Assembly: GCA_041871065.1 (NCBI GenBank)
Contig: CP168942.1
Location: 1,180,501 to 1,244,500, forward strand
Length of the DNA stretch: 64,000 nucleotides
Source: Weissella confusa
GTDB lineage: Bacteria > Bacillota > Bacilli > Lactobacillales > Lactobacillaceae
Reading direction: 5' to 3'
Part shown: positions 17,608-27,392 of the stretch, one piece after another
How the letters are laid out: each line of letters starts with the position of its first letter
Numbering within the stretch: the first letter of the stretch is position 1
Notes under the pieces: generated by a model
What the model saw: the letters and a program-made list of their open reading frames with translations, nothing else
Databases searched by the model: none
What the model was told of the DNA's origin: nothing
Program-made: the position numbers and the translations under genes

Positions 17608-19728
17608 TTATGCCTTCTCAGTTTCTTGCTTCTCAGCCTTATCTGAAACTTCTTCGTCATCCTTTGGCGTTGTACCATCGGCACGCGTCTTTTCAGTTGG
17701 CTTGTCCCATGATACGAAATCACAATCTGGGTAACGTGAGCAACCGTAGAACGTACGACCACGCTTGGTCTTGCGTTCAACAATTTGTCCGATACCACAC
17801 TTAGGGCAACCAAGACCGATTTCTTCAACAATCGTTTGCGTGTTACGGCAATCAGGGAAGCGTGAACAAGCGTAGAACTTACCATAGCGTCCCATCTTTT
17901 CAAGCATCGGTGCACCACAGACATCACAGTTAAAGCCAGCCAAGCGGTCCTTCAAGACAATCTTTTCCATCTCCACTTCAGCCTTTTCAAGCTCTTGTGA
18001 GAATGGCTTGAAGAAGTCATCGATGACCTTCACCCAGTTTTCCTTACCGTTTTCAACGTTATCCAAATCGGTTTCGACTTGGGCGGTAAACTTGATGTTC
18101 GTGACATCCGGGAAGAATTCTTGCACCGTGTTTTGGACTAACTCACCCAATTCAGTTGGCACGAACTTCTTCGCATCAATACGCACGTAACCACGCTTTT
18201 GAATCGTCTCAATTGTAGCAGCATACGTTGATGGACGACCAACACCATTTTCTTCCAGCGCCTTAACCAAAGCAGCTTCGGTATAACGAGCAGGCGGTTG
18301 CGTAAAGTGTTGTTCAGGTGATGTCTTTGCCATTTGTACCAAATCGCCAACTGCTAATTCAGGTAACTTGTTGTCCTTTTCCTTAGCTGCTGGATAAGCC
18401 TTGGTAAATCCAGCAAACTTAGTCTTTGAACCATTAGCACGGAACATTACCCCGTTTTGTTCAATCGTGACAGCCATCGTGTCCAAGATTTCCGGAGTCA
18501 TTTGACTAGCCACAAAACGTGACCAAATCAATTGATACAACTTAAATTGATCATTCGTCAACTTATCCTTGATTGAAGCTGGCGTACGGAAGACAGACGT
18601 TGGACGAATGGCTTCGTGGGCGTCTTGAGCACCTTCTTGTTGCTTACCTTGGACTGGCTTTGTTGCCGCATACTCGGCACCATATTCTTCATGGATGAAC
18701 GTTGAAGCGTCCGCCTTAGCGATTTCAGAAATACGCGTTGAATCAGTACGCATATACGTAATCAGTCCAACACTACCTTCTTTACCGCCCAAGTTGATAC
18801 CTTCGTACAACTGTTGCGCAGCCATCATCGTCTTACGCGTACGGAAGTTCAATTGCGTATTCGCCGTCTGTTGCATCGTTGACGTTGTGAAGGCTGGTTG
18901 TGGGTTACGCTTACGTTCCTTCGCTTCAACCTTTGTGATATCAAAGTCACCCTTTTGATCAAGGCGCTTCATCACTTCTTGAACCGCATCGTTATCCGGC
19001 AACTCCGTCTTCTTACCATCAACGCCGTAAAAGACCGCCTTAAACTTGGTCTTATCCTTCTTGAATTCTGAATCCAACGTCCAGTATTCATCTGGTTGGA
19101 AGGCTTGAATTTCGTTCTCACGCGCAATAACCAATCCCAATGCGACTGATTGCACACGTCCAGCTGACAACCCCTTCTTAACCTTCTTCCACAAGATTGG
19201 TGAGATTGAGTAACCTACCAAACGATCAAGGACACGACGTGCTTGTTGCGCATCAACCAAATCCATGTTGATCTTACGTGGTTGCTTAAAGGCATCCTTA
19301 ACGGCATCCTTGGTAATTTCATTGAAGACAACACGGTTTTCGCCGGCGTCTAAGTCCAAGTCAAGAATATGTGACAAGTGCCAAGCAATTGCTTCTCCTT
19401 CACGATCCGGGTCGGATGCGAGGTAAACGTGCTTAGCTGCCTTAGCTTCTTTCTTCAAACCCTTAATCACATCCCCTTTACCGCGGATGTTGATGTATTT
19501 AGGTTCATAATTATTTTCAATATCGACACCCATCGTTGACTTGGGCAAGTCGCGGATGTGACCAATACTTGCAACGACCTTATAAGAACTTCCCAAGTAC
19601 TTTTCAATCGTCTTGGCCTTTGATGGTGACTCAACGATAACTAGGTTCTTCTTTGGCTTAGCCTTAGACTTGGTCTTTGAAGCCGTCGCACGCTTCTTTG
19701 CTGGCTTCTTTTCAGTTGTTTCTGCCAT
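17608..19728 (-). CDS. topA: DNA topoisomerase I
   Basis: TopA relaxes negative supercoils by single-strand passage. The TOPRIM domain starts with [17 protein letters not shown] and contains the [14 protein letters not shown] motif. The catalytic tyrosine lies in [12 protein letters not shown]. Two C4 zinc-ribbon modules close the protein, beginning CDVCGAPML and CPKCGIGQI, both with intact cysteines. A lysine/alanine-rich N-terminal extension of about 25 residues precedes the core. The 706-residue gene lies between dprA and xerC, the classic Firmicute order. A 140-base gap with an AT-rich stretch separates it from dprA and may hold its own promoter. Confidence 0.96.
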   Translation of the reverse strand: MAETTEKKPAKKRATASKTKSKAKPKKNLVIVESPSKAKTIEKYLGSSYKVVASIGHIRDLPKSTMGVDIENNYEPKYINIRGKGDVIKGLKKEAKAAKHVYLASDPDREGEAIAWHLSHILDLDLDAGENRVVFNEITKDAVKDAFKQPRKINMDLVDAQQARRVLDRLVGYSISPILWKKVKKGLSAGRVQSVALGLVIARENEIQAFQPDEYWTLDSEFKKDKTKFKAVFYGVDGKKTELPDNDAVQEVMKRLDQKGDFDITKVEAKERKRNPQPAFTTSTMQQTANTQLNFRTRKTMMAAQQLYEGINLGGKEGSVGLITYMRTDSTRISEIAKADASTFIHEEYGAEYAATKPVQGKQQEGAQDAHEAIRPTSVFRTPASIKDKLTNDQFKLYQLIWSRFVASQMTPEILDTMAVTIEQNGVMFRANGSKTKFAGFTKAYPAAKEKDNKLPELAVGDLVQMAKTSPEQHFTQPPARYTEAALVKALEENGVGRPSTYAATIETIQKRGYVRIDAKKFVPTELGELVQNTVQEFFPDVTNIKFTAQVETDLDNVENGKENWVKVIDDFFKPFSQELEKAEVEMEKIVLKDRLAGFNCDVCGAPMLEKMGRYGKFYACSRFPDCRNTQTIVEEIGLGCPKCGIGQIVERKTKRGRTFYGCSRYPDCDFVSWDKPTEKTRADGTTPKDDEEVSDKAEKQETEKA

Positions 19729-19869
19729 GTGCGTGGACCTCTTTCTTTTAGATTTTTCTGTTTTCTACTATATATAGTAAGTATTATGCTTTAACAATAA
19801 TGTACTATACACTACCAGTCTAGACTTTGACAAATAACAACCGTTTCGTATGTGCACCATTTAACAAAT

Positions 19870-20727
19870 TCAGAAGGAATTTCGGATGATATCTGCCGGG
19901 GATAATGCAGGTATTGCGCCGGCAGAGATTAAGGCATTTGTCCCACTAGAAAGTGTCGTATCGATTCGACCTGGCACTGCATAAATATCCCGATTTGCAG
20001 CCAACGCCTGATTAGCCGTGATTAAAGAACCCGAACGATTTTTGGCTTCCACTACTAAGCATGCCGCACACAGTCCGGCAATAATGCGATTACGTTCCGG
20101 AAATTGATGTTTAGCCGGTCCGACCCACGGCAAATATTCCGACACAACAACGCCAGCGTCAGCCACCTGGCTTTGTAAACTATCCCGGCGACGCGGATAC
20201 GCAACATCAAGTCCTGTCCCAATAACACCGACCGTCGCGCCGTGATGAGCTAACGTTTCGCGATGAACGGCTTCATCAATACCGCTTGCTAAACCAGATA
20301 TCGTTATAATCCCTGCTTCAACGAATGTCGGCACAAACCCTTTAACAATTTGTTCCCCATACGTCGACATTTCGCGAGTGCCGACAATCGCGACGCCTGG
20401 ATAACGCGCAAACAAAAGATTCCCTTTGTAAAACAACACCACTGGCGGACAATTAATTTCCGCTAACCAGGTTGGATAATCATCGTCAGCAATCGTGACA
20501 TAATCCATCATTTTAAGCTTTTCAAATTGTTCCCTGGCTACTTCCGATTGGCAAAAAGCACGACTGCTCGCACGTTGCTGCGCCGGAACACCTGCTAATT
20601 GGTGTACCTCGTTTATCGAAAGTTCATTTACGCCATGTGCAAGCATATATTGCCAAATATGTGTTCTGCCAACAATTCCAACACCAGGGACCAGCAATAA
20701 CCATAATAAAAAATCACGTTGTTTCAT
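19870..20727 (-). CDS. dprA: DNA-processing protein DprA
   Basis: DprA loads RecA on incoming single-stranded DNA during natural transformation. The Rossmann-like core is visible as VAIVGTREMSTYG, TISGLASGIDEAVH, GVIGTGLDVAYPRR and SEYLPWVGPAKHQFPERNRIIAGL. An N-terminal helical segment of about 60 residues precedes it. There is no obvious C-terminal winged helix, as in short Firmicute versions. It is 285 residues and lies between rnhB and topA. Presence of dprA does not show competence by itself. Confidence 0.93.
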   Translation of the reverse strand: MKQRDFLLWLLLVPGVGIVGRTHIWQYMLAHGVNELSINEVHQLAGVPAQQRASSRAFCQSEVAREQFEKLKMMDYVTIADDDYPTWLAEINCPPVVLFYKGNLLFARYPGVAIVGTREMSTYGEQIVKGFVPTFVEAGIITISGLASGIDEAVHRETLAHHGATVGVIGTGLDVAYPRRRDSLQSQVADAGVVVSEYLPWVGPAKHQFPERNRIIAGLCAACLVVEAKNRSGSLITANQALAANRDIYAVPGRIDTTLSSGTNALISAGAIPALSPADIIRNSF

Positions 20728-20775
20728 AGCATCCTCCTAGTAAGAAAGAGCTGAAACAACGTGATTTTTCCAATT

Positions 20776-21540
20776 TTAATCCAAATAATTTTTAACTGGC
20801 GCAAATGTTTTGCGGTGAATAGGTGTCACGCCATTCATTTCCAAACCAGCCAAATGTTCAGCGGTTCCGTAGCCAGCGTTATGTTCAAAGCCGTAGCCCG
20901 GATAATCAATCGCATAAGCTGCCATCAATTCATCACGAAAATTCTTCGCAAGAATAGAAGCCGCCCCGATTGAAATACTGCGGTCATCCCCTTTGATTAA
21001 CTTTTCTTGGGGCAGTGGCAAATCAACCGTCATCGCATCAATCAGTAAGCCATCAACTTGTACCGACAAGTTTTCGATTGCCTGCTTCATCGCCACACGT
21101 GACGCCTCATAGATGTTGATTTCGTCGATTTGTTCAGCATCAACAACCCCAAAGGCATACGCAACCACTTTATCCTTGATGTCTTGATCAAGTGCCAAAC
21201 GCGCCTTTTCAGACAGTTGCTTTGAATCATGCACTGCAATCAGGTCAAACGAGTCATCAATGACGGCAGCTGCTGCAACCACGGGACCAGCTAAAGGACC
21301 ACGGCCGACTTCATCAACACCCGCCAAAACAAGGCCATTCTGCCAGGCATCTCGCTCAAATGTTAGGCGTTCTGAAAAAGCCTGCGCTTGTGCCGCTTGT
21401 TTAGCCAATCGCTTATCGTAACTCACTAACAGTTTCTGGACACCAGCACGCTCATCCGCGCGCCAAATAGTCAACTGTTCTGGTGCGACATCGCCTTGCA
21501 ACGCCACCTTAATGGCTGCGATTGTCTCAGGCTTGGTCAT
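20776..21540 (-). CDS. rnhB: Ribonuclease HII
   Basis: RNase HII removes ribonucleotides from RNA-DNA hybrids and misincorporated sites. The acidic active site begins with LAGVDEVGRGPLAGPVVAAA, continues in VHDSKQLSEKAR and in DDRSISIGAASILAK. I chose ATG 21540 (MTKPETIAA), with GGAG eight bases upstream, giving 254 residues. This start overlaps the end of ylqF by 14 bases, consistent with translational coupling. The N-terminal 70 residues precede the catalytic core as in other Firmicute proteins. Confidence 0.95.
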   Translation of the reverse strand: MTKPETIAAIKVALQGDVAPEQLTIWRADERAGVQKLLVSYDKRLAKQAAQAQAFSERLTFERDAWQNGLVLAGVDEVGRGPLAGPVVAAAAVIDDSFDLIAVHDSKQLSEKARLALDQDIKDKVVAYAFGVVDAEQIDEINIYEASRVAMKQAIENLSVQVDGLLIDAMTVDLPLPQEKLIKGDDRSISIGAASILAKNFRDELMAAYAIDYPGYGFEHNAGYGTAEHLAGLEMNGVTPIHRKTFAPVKNYLD

Positions 21541-22405
21541 CTTGTACAACTCCGATGTTGTCCTCAGGCATTTCAACCGTGTATTCACCCAGCTTGCCGC
21601 GACGCAAATCAATCAACAAACGCTCTGATGCACGATCGTAGTCATCCTTAAATCCAAGCTTTTGCGTGATAAGCAACAACAACTCAACGTCTGTATTGTT
21701 CTCCCAGGCATCTTCTGGCAAGTGGTAACGGGCAATAATGGCAGCTGGGTTATACTCGCGCATAAACTTCAACGTTGCCAAGGCAATGTCATCTTGGTTA
21801 ATCAATTGATCCTTAATGGCACCAGTCATCGCCAAGTGCTCACCAACACGTTGGTCCTCAAACTTCGGCCAAAGCACACCAGGCGTGTCCAATAGCTCCA
21901 AGTTCGTTGGCGTCTTCAACCATTGCAACTTTTTCGTCACACCTGGACGGTCACCGGTGATGGCAACATTCTTCGTCACCAAGTGATTCAAAAGCGTTGA
22001 CTTACCAACGTTTGGAATACCAGCAACCAACGCACGGATTGGCTTGTCCTTAACACCCTTTTCTTCTAGGGCAGCCCACTTGTCAGCTAACACCTTGCGG
22101 GCAGCCTTCGTCATAATTTGGGGCGTCTTGTGGCCACGCGTATCCAACGCCACAACTTCCATCCCCTGAGCTTCGAAGTACTTCTTCCAAGCCTTCGTAC
22201 GTTCTGGATCAGCCAAGTCAGTCTTTGTCATAACCAACAAACGAGGCTTTTGACCCAAGACCTCATCTAGTTCTGGGTTACGTGATGAAACTGGGATGCG
22301 AGCATCAACCAATTCAAACACAATATCAACATACTTTAAATTTTCGCGCATTAGGCGGAAGGCTTTAGCCATGTGACCAGGGAACCATTGAATAATTTGA
22401 GCCAT
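21527..22405 (-). CDS. ylqF: Ribosome biogenesis GTPase YlqF/RbgA
   Basis: RbgA is a circularly permuted GTPase needed for late assembly of the 50S subunit. The permutation shows in the motif order: the G4 motif TKTDLAD comes first, then G1 GIPNVGKSTLLNHL, then G3 LLDTPGVLWPK. The C-terminal ANTAR-like helical domain, which contacts 23S rRNA, occupies the last 90 residues. Its length is 292 residues and it begins MAQIIQWFPGHMAKA, the family's typical N-terminus. It heads the ylqF-rnhB-dprA-topA-xerC series. Confidence 0.95.
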   Translation of the reverse strand: MAQIIQWFPGHMAKAFRLMRENLKYVDIVFELVDARIPVSSRNPELDEVLGQKPRLLVMTKTDLADPERTKAWKKYFEAQGMEVVALDTRGHKTPQIMTKAARKVLADKWAALEEKGVKDKPIRALVAGIPNVGKSTLLNHLVTKNVAITGDRPGVTKKLQWLKTPTNLELLDTPGVLWPKFEDQRVGEHLAMTGAIKDQLINQDDIALATLKFMREYNPAAIIARYHLPEDAWENNTDVELLLLITQKLGFKDDYDRASERLLIDLRRGKLGEYTVEMPEDNIGVVQDDQA

Positions 22406-22450
22406 AATGTTCTTCCTTTCGGGTGCTTATGTATGACGGCCGAAACCGTC

Positions 22451-22672
22451 TTAATCTTCTGATGCTAAGTAACGCGTCCACGCTTCGTCAAAAACTGACA
22501 TGCTGTGTAGGTAAGACGCGTTTTCTTCTAAGTAACGTGATAATTCATCAAAATCTTCCGCTTGCTTAGGAAATTGTTGGTCGTAGAAGGCCGCATTCGC
22601 AAACGTCTGAACTTCGTCAAAAGTCATTGGATTGCGTTGGGTCATCAACCACGAAAAAAATGGGCGTCGCAT
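22451..22672 (-). CDS. YozE-family (UPF0346) small protein
   Basis: This 73-residue protein matches the YozE/UPF0346 family, a small helical fold conserved in Firmicutes. The opening FFSWLMTQRNP and the FANAAFYDQQFPKQ segment are characteristic. The molecular role is not established. Its ATG overlaps the stop of the preceding ypmS-like gene in a TAATG junction, so the two are translationally coupled. It is the last gene of the GDSL-ypmS-yozE operon. Confidence 0.85.
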   Translation of the reverse strand: MRRPFFSWLMTQRNPMTFDEVQTFANAAFYDQQFPKQAEDFDELSRYLEENASYLHSMSVFDEAWTRYLASED

Positions 22673-23286
22673 TATTTGCTATATCCTCCACGGAATAAAA
22701 ACTTGTCCTTAGCCGGATCAATCGTCACCGCTTTCACGCGCATTCCCTGCACTTTCGGCGTTTTTCCGAGATCAATCAAAATCGTTTGTTCTGATGTGTC
22801 GATGGTTAACCACTTTGGCAAATCGACCATGTTACCAAGATAACCCATAACATACTTCACAGGCAATGGTAGTTGACCAACTGCCACTGACTTCGCGTGG
22901 AGCAGAATACCACCGTTCTTGGTAACTTCAGGCACCATCTTCATCCCAAAATCAACGTTCTGGCCTAGGAGCTTGTACGTACCATACACCATCATACCTG
23001 ACTTTGTCATCTCAAAACGGAATTTGTCCTTCAAAGCCGGGTCGTTATTCAAATACTGTTCAACAATCGCATTGAGTTCTTTGCGATCTACCGCAACCGT
23101 AAATGACGCTTGGCCAATTTGCGGCTTAGTATCCGTTACTTCAGTGCGATCCTGAGGTAATAGAATCAACACAATCACAAGCGCGACCAATGCGACCAAC
23201 GTGATTCCGATTCCGGTAATGATGCCTTGAACACGTTCACGAGATGGCATTACCACGCCAAAACGTGTCACTTTACGTGGTTCCAT
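22672..23286 (-). CDS. YpmS-family (DUF2140) membrane-anchored protein
   Basis: This 204-residue protein has one N-terminal membrane helix (about residues 20-42, rich in Val, Leu and Ile) and an extracytoplasmic domain of the YpmS/DUF2140 type. The function is not established. The gene starts just after the stop of the GDSL hydrolase gene (TAACATG) with GGAG inside that gene's end. The neighbouring lipase-like YpmR homologue and YozE recur together in Firmicutes, suggesting an envelope role. Confidence 0.82.
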   Translation of the reverse strand: MEPRKVTRFGVVMPSRERVQGIITGIGITLVALVALVIVLILLPQDRTEVTDTKPQIGQASFTVAVDRKELNAIVEQYLNNDPALKDKFRFEMTKSGMMVYGTYKLLGQNVDFGMKMVPEVTKNGGILLHAKSVAVGQLPLPVKYVMGYLGNMVDLPKWLTIDTSEQTILIDLGKTPKVQGMRVKAVTIDPAKDKFLFRGGYSK

Positions 23287-23287
23287 G

Positions 23288-24172
23288 TTACTTCTCCAAC
23301 CAATCTTCAGTGTGCTTTGCCATGCGCTTTACTAGCAGCGCACTCATTTTGTCATACCCCTTATCGTTAGGGTGATAGTGATCAAGCGTCGTAATGTAAT
23401 CATTCAACTCTTTATCGCTTTTACCATTCAGCGTATCCGTAACCATCTCATTATTGAGTGAGCCACGGTTGGCCTTTTCAGCCTCAGCAGCCAGCTTTTG
23501 ACGAGCTGCTGATGTTTGATATTGACCGTACGTCAGCGTATTAAACGTTGACACATAATAAACACGATCATCAGCCGATGCAAGATTGGCATTGATGCCA
23601 TTATAAATTTTGACATCATCGTTCAAGTCCGAACGGTTAGCCAAATAAACATATAACGTGTTGTAATTGCCAAACAAGAATATCGGCGCATCAGGATTCT
23701 TCTTTTCAAGATAGTTGATGAGTTTCGTTAAATTTTCGGTGTAATCTGGCATACTGGCCGTCACCTTGTCCGTAACGTCCCGTTCAGACTTCGCGAAAAT
23801 CGCTTTAAACAGGGTTTGTTGTAAGTCGTTACCGCCAACCGTCATCACCAACACATCTGCGGATTTAATATCTGATACAGCCTTTTTATTCTTTTTAACG
23901 CGCTTCAAAATTTGATCCGAACGATCACCCGCCTTACCATAATTGGCGGTCTTAACTTTCACATCGTACTTGTCAGTCAATAATTTTGCTGTTCGCTTTG
24001 TGTATCCTTGTTGCTTAGTGGTATCACCCACACCCTCCGTTAAGGAATCACCAACGGCGACCAATTTAACCGTTTGCTTGTTAGCAGCATAAGCTGGCAC
24101 GCTGGCACTCAAAGTTCCAAAACCAGTCGCCACTAAAAGTGTTGCGACCATCGTTTTAAATTTGCGTTGCAC
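23288..24172 (-). CDS. Secreted SGNH/GDSL hydrolase (YpmR-like)
   Basis: This is an exported SGNH-fold esterase or lipase. A signal peptide of about 30 residues ends near AYA. Block I is VAVGDSLTEGVGD with the nucleophilic serine, block III is VGGNDLQQ, and block V is DHYHPNDKGY with the catalytic Asp and His. I chose the GTG start at 24172, eight bases after AAGGAGG; an in-frame GTG three codons upstream overlaps the ribosome site. The mature enzyme acts outside the membrane, on acyl or acetyl groups of lipids or cell wall glycans. The substrate is unknown. Confidence 0.86.
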   Translation of the reverse strand: MQRKFKTMVATLLVATGFGTLSASVPAYAANKQTVKLVAVGDSLTEGVGDTTKQQGYTKRTAKLLTDKYDVKVKTANYGKAGDRSDQILKRVKKNKKAVSDIKSADVLVMTVGGNDLQQTLFKAIFAKSERDVTDKVTASMPDYTENLTKLINYLEKKNPDAPIFLFGNYNTLYVYLANRSDLNDDVKIYNGINANLASADDRVYYVSTFNTLTYGQYQTSAARQKLAAEAEKANRGSLNNEMVTDTLNGKSDKELNDYITTLDHYHPNDKGYDKMSALLVKRMAKHTEDWLEK

Positions 24173-24218
24173 ACTGCTCACCTCCTTAACAAAGCTTCGA
24201 CTTACTATTTTACCATAG

Positions 24219-24250
24219 AAAAAGCGTTCCGCCCGGGGACGAAACGCTAA
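24219..24250 (-). terminator. Terminator after the first degV gene
   Basis: On the minus strand AGCGTTTCGTCC pairs with GGCGGAACGCT and a TTTTT tract follows. Confidence 0.8.
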
Positions 24251-24257
24251 TTTTTTA

Positions 24258-25103
24258 CTACTTCACTTGGTAACTGAAACCAATTGCGCCAGCGCCGGTG
24301 TGCGTTGACACAGTTGGTGACGTTTGTTGCACAACAATCTTAATGTCTGGGAAGATTTCATTAACCTTATCAGCCAATTCTTGTGCCTCAACTGGAATAC
24401 CAGCGTGAGAAATACCAATTGCTTCGATACCGTTTGGTGCAGCTTGCATTTGCTCAACAATGCTCTTCAAGTAGGCTCGCGTTGACTTAGCGCCACGCCC
24501 CTTAACTTCAACATTGATATTACCTTGTTCGATGTGCGCACCGATCTTGATGTTCAAAACACCAGCGATGAAGCCGGCCGTCTTTGACAAGCGACCACCC
24601 GCAACTAGGTTATCAAGGTTTGACACCGTCAAATACAATTGTGTATTGTCGTGCACCCGCTTGATTTCTGCAAGAATATCTTCCTTTGAGGCCCCCTCAG
24701 CAGCCATCTTAGCAGCCGCTAGTACTTGGAAGCCAAGCGCGCGATCGATAAAGTCTGAATCAAGGACAGTAATGTCACCTTCAACCATCATCGCTGCTTG
24801 TCGGGCTGCATCAGCAGTACCTGACAAGCCCTTCGTCAAATGAATTGAAATGATTTGAACATCATCGCCAACCAATGACTCGTAGACTTCTGTAAACACA
24901 CCCAATGAAGGTTGTGATGTTTGTGGCAAATTCTCGGCTGCCGCCATCTTATCCATGAATTCAACCGGTGACAATGTCACACCATCTTGGTAGACCGTGC
25001 CATCAATCATAATTCCCAAAGGAACTACCTTAACATCGTATTGTGCAACTTCTTCAGGCGTCAACATTGCTGTTGAGTCAGTGACAATTTTAACTTGGGC
25101 CAT
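24258..25103 (-). CDS. DegV-family fatty acid-binding protein
   Basis: This 281-residue protein is of the DegV/FakB family, which binds a fatty acid and in the fatty acid kinase system presents it to FakA for phosphorylation. The start KIVTDSTAML, the LPQTSQPSLG segment and the C-terminal HTGAGAIGFSY match the family's lipid-binding positions. It is monocistronic, with its own terminator. A second DegV gene lies 164 bases upstream, and the two differ enough to suggest different acyl preferences. No fakA is in the window. Confidence 0.88.
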   Translation of the reverse strand: MAQVKIVTDSTAMLTPEEVAQYDVKVVPLGIMIDGTVYQDGVTLSPVEFMDKMAAAENLPQTSQPSLGVFTEVYESLVGDDVQIISIHLTKGLSGTADAARQAAMMVEGDITVLDSDFIDRALGFQVLAAAKMAAEGASKEDILAEIKRVHDNTQLYLTVSNLDNLVAGGRLSKTAGFIAGVLNIKIGAHIEQGNINVEVKGRGAKSTRAYLKSIVEQMQAAPNGIEAIGISHAGIPVEAQELADKVNEIFPDIKIVVQQTSPTVSTHTGAGAIGFSYQVK

Positions 25104-25201
25104 GTTTTTAATTCCCCGTTTTTTGTAAATAATTTAATGTGCCTATATTATCTCATTATCATGCCGATAATTCAAGATACTCAAGTGGCACAACATGTTA
25201 T

Positions 25202-25253
25202 CTAGTATTGTGTACTAGATGCTAAAGGCAGCTGCCACCAATGACAACTGCCC
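25202..25253 (-). terminator. Terminator and adjacent palindrome between the two degV genes
   Basis: On the minus strand a hairpin GGCAGTTGTCA/TGGCAGCTGCC (25224-25253) precedes a short TTTA, probably ending the marR operon. Just beyond lies a perfect six-base inverted repeat CTAGTA/TACTAG (25202-25218), which could be an operator for the downstream degV gene. Confidence 0.6.
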
Positions 25254-25267
25254 TCAAAAAATATTGT

Positions 25268-26134
25268 TTATAGTGAATCCGGTTCGCGAATCCAAGCCAA
25301 AGCCAAGGCACCTGCACCCAAGTGAGTTCCGATAACTGGGCCAAAGTACGTCAATTCAATTGGCATATCTGGGTGGCGTTGTTGCAAATCTTCACGCCAA
25401 GCAGCTCCTGCTTCTTCAGCATTCGCGTGAATAACCATTGCACGCAATGGATACTTAGAGTTTGCACGCTCTTGATCGAACAACTCTTCCGCACGCGCCA
25501 TGGCCTTCTTCATTGAGCGCACCTTTTCGAATGGCACAATGTAGTTTGACTCATTATCAAATGTCAAAATAGGCTTGACCTTAAACATTGTTCCGATGAT
25601 CGCTGATGCGTTTGACAAACGACCACCGCGTACCAAGTTTTGCAAATCATCCACAATGAAGTATTCGTCCATCGTTTGTTGCAACTCGTCCATCGTCGCA
25701 ATGATGTCAGCAGGCTCAGCTCCAGCTTGCGCCATTTGCGCTGCCTTCATAACCAAGTGACCCATCAAACGTACGGTAATCTTTGAATCATAGCCGTAAA
25801 CCGTAAAGTCATCTACAGCATCAGCCAAGCCAGCAACCGTGTTAACGGTTCCTGAGATCGTTGAAGCCAAGTTAACGACGATTGCACCATCGTAACCATC
25901 CGCCTTCAACGACTCAAACAATGTAATCCATTCCCCAACAGCCGGTTGTGACGTTGAAGGGAACGTCTCTGACGTAGCCAACTTTTCATAAAATTCAGAA
26001 GTGGTCAAATCAACCCCTTCGCGGTAGACTGTGCCGTCGATAATAACCGGAATTGGCATCACCTTAATGTCTAGCGCAACCACTTCATCTCGACTTAGAT
26101 AAGCCGTTGAATCCGTTACAATCGCAATTTTCAT
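25268..26134 (-). CDS. DegV-family fatty acid-binding protein (second copy)
   Basis: This 288-residue DegV/FakB-type protein starts KIAIVTDSTAYL, has FPSTSQPAVGEW in the lipid-binding loop and ends near HLGAGALALAW. It is the last gene of a tight operon behind marR, a phosphodiesterase gene and an MFS transporter gene (17 bases after the latter). This differs from the neighbouring degV gene, which is alone, so this copy is likely under MarR control and perhaps handles a different lipid. The link is inference from gene order. Confidence 0.88.
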   Translation of the reverse strand: MKIAIVTDSTAYLSRDEVVALDIKVMPIPVIIDGTVYREGVDLTTSEFYEKLATSETFPSTSQPAVGEWITLFESLKADGYDGAIVVNLASTISGTVNTVAGLADAVDDFTVYGYDSKITVRLMGHLVMKAAQMAQAGAEPADIIATMDELQQTMDEYFIVDDLQNLVRGGRLSNASAIIGTMFKVKPILTFDNESNYIVPFEKVRSMKKAMARAEELFDQERANSKYPLRAMVIHANAEEAGAAWREDLQQRHPDMPIELTYFGPVIGTHLGAGALALAWIREPDSL

Positions 26135-26151
26135 CTCAAAATCCTCTCAAA

Positions 26152-27390
26152 TTAATTGTTAGTTGTAATGTTCTTTGGCAAACGCACAAAAATAATCAAG
26201 CCAATCACGAACAGAACTGACAGTGCGCCAGCGGCAAATTGCACGCGTCCCGTCACCTGTGACACAATTCCGAAAATAGCTGGTCCAATAATCGCTGAAA
26301 ACTTTCCAAAGATATTAAAGAACCCAAAAAACTCACTACTACGTTCTTTAGGAATAATTTGTCCTAAGTGCGAACGTGACAAGGCTTGCATCCCACCTTG
26401 TGATGAGCCGACACCAAACGCTAGCAACCAAAATTGATTAGGGTGATTAATAAAAATTGCAAATAATGTAATACCGATATAAATCAGCATCCCCATAATC
26501 AAAATATTACGATTACCAAAGCGATCGGCTAACCAGCCGTACACAATTGAAAATGGAAAGGCAATTAGTTGCACCGCCAACAAGACAACAATTAGTTGAC
26601 TGCTTGGAATGCCAATTGCCAACGCGAATGAAGACGCCATTGTGAAAATGGTGTTCACCCCGTCAATGTAGAAGAAATAAGCCAAAAGGAATCCTGACAA
26701 AACAGGATAATGGCGCAAATCACGAATGGTTTCACCCAAACGTCGAACGGCTGCTCGAACCGGGTGGTCATTTGCTGGCAAAGCATAAACCTGGCGCACA
26801 TTCTTAACGAATGGCACGGTAAACACGAACCACCAAATAGCTGACAACACAAACGCAAAAATAACAACGCCGTGCGCTGATAGGAAGCCACGTCCAATCA
26901 TATAGATAATGAGCGGCACAAGACCTCCCAAGTACCCAAATCCATAACCAGCAGAACTAACACGATCCATCCGATCTGGTGTCGTGATATCTGTGATGTA
27001 ACTGTCATAAAAAACATTAGCAGATGAGTACCCAACAAATGATAACACAAAGACTGCTAACAATAAGAAAAGATTGTCAGCTGGCACGGCTGCTAAGCCG
27101 AGTGTGCCGACAATCCCCAATGCCGTAAATATATAAAACAAACGTCCCTTCATGCCTTGGAAATCAGCCAAAGCACCCAAAATTGGCGCTAAAACGGCTG
27201 CCGCAAGCGTTGCAACTGAATTGGCATACCCCCAATAAGCGGTTGCGTGGGTCGCTGAAATGCCACCATTCGCTGCAACTGACGTCAACCAAATTGGTAG
27301 CACTGCCGTTACAACGATGATGCCGTACGCTGAGTTCGCCCAATCATAAAAAATCCAGCTCCACTCAGTTTTATTAAAAAGCTTCTTCAT
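26152..27390 (-). CDS. UMF1-type MFS transporter (Atg22-like)
   Basis: This 412-residue integral membrane protein has about 12 hydrophobic segments and the N-terminal EWSWIFYDWANSAYG signature of the UMF1/Atg22-like branch of the major facilitator superfamily. The loop SYITDITTPDRMDRVSSAGYGFGYLGG is also typical. Eukaryotic Atg22 exports amino acids from vacuoles; bacterial substrates are not known. It starts two bases after the phosphodiesterase gene, so cotranslation is likely and the substrate may be a product of that enzyme. Confidence 0.85.
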   Translation of the reverse strand: MKKLFNKTEWSWIFYDWANSAYGIIVVTAVLPIWLTSVAANGGISATHATAYWGYANSVATLAAAVLAPILGALADFQGMKGRLFYIFTALGIVGTLGLAAVPADNLFLLLAVFVLSFVGYSSANVFYDSYITDITTPDRMDRVSSAGYGFGYLGGLVPLIIYMIGRGFLSAHGVVIFAFVLSAIWWFVFTVPFVKNVRQVYALPANDHPVRAAVRRLGETIRDLRHYPVLSGFLLAYFFYIDGVNTIFTMASSFALAIGIPSSQLIVVLLAVQLIAFPFSIVYGWLADRFGNRNILIMGMLIYIGITLFAIFINHPNQFWLLAFGVGSSQGGMQALSRSHLGQIIPKERSSEFFGFFNIFGKFSAIIGPAIFGIVSQVTGRVQFAAGALSVLFVIGLIIFVRLPKNITTNN

Positions 27391-27392
27391 TC

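Noticed and set aside
24258..26134. The two neighbouring degV genes as a recent tandem duplication
   Set aside because: The proteins differ widely outside family motifs and belong to separate transcripts, so they look like old paralogues, not a fresh duplication.
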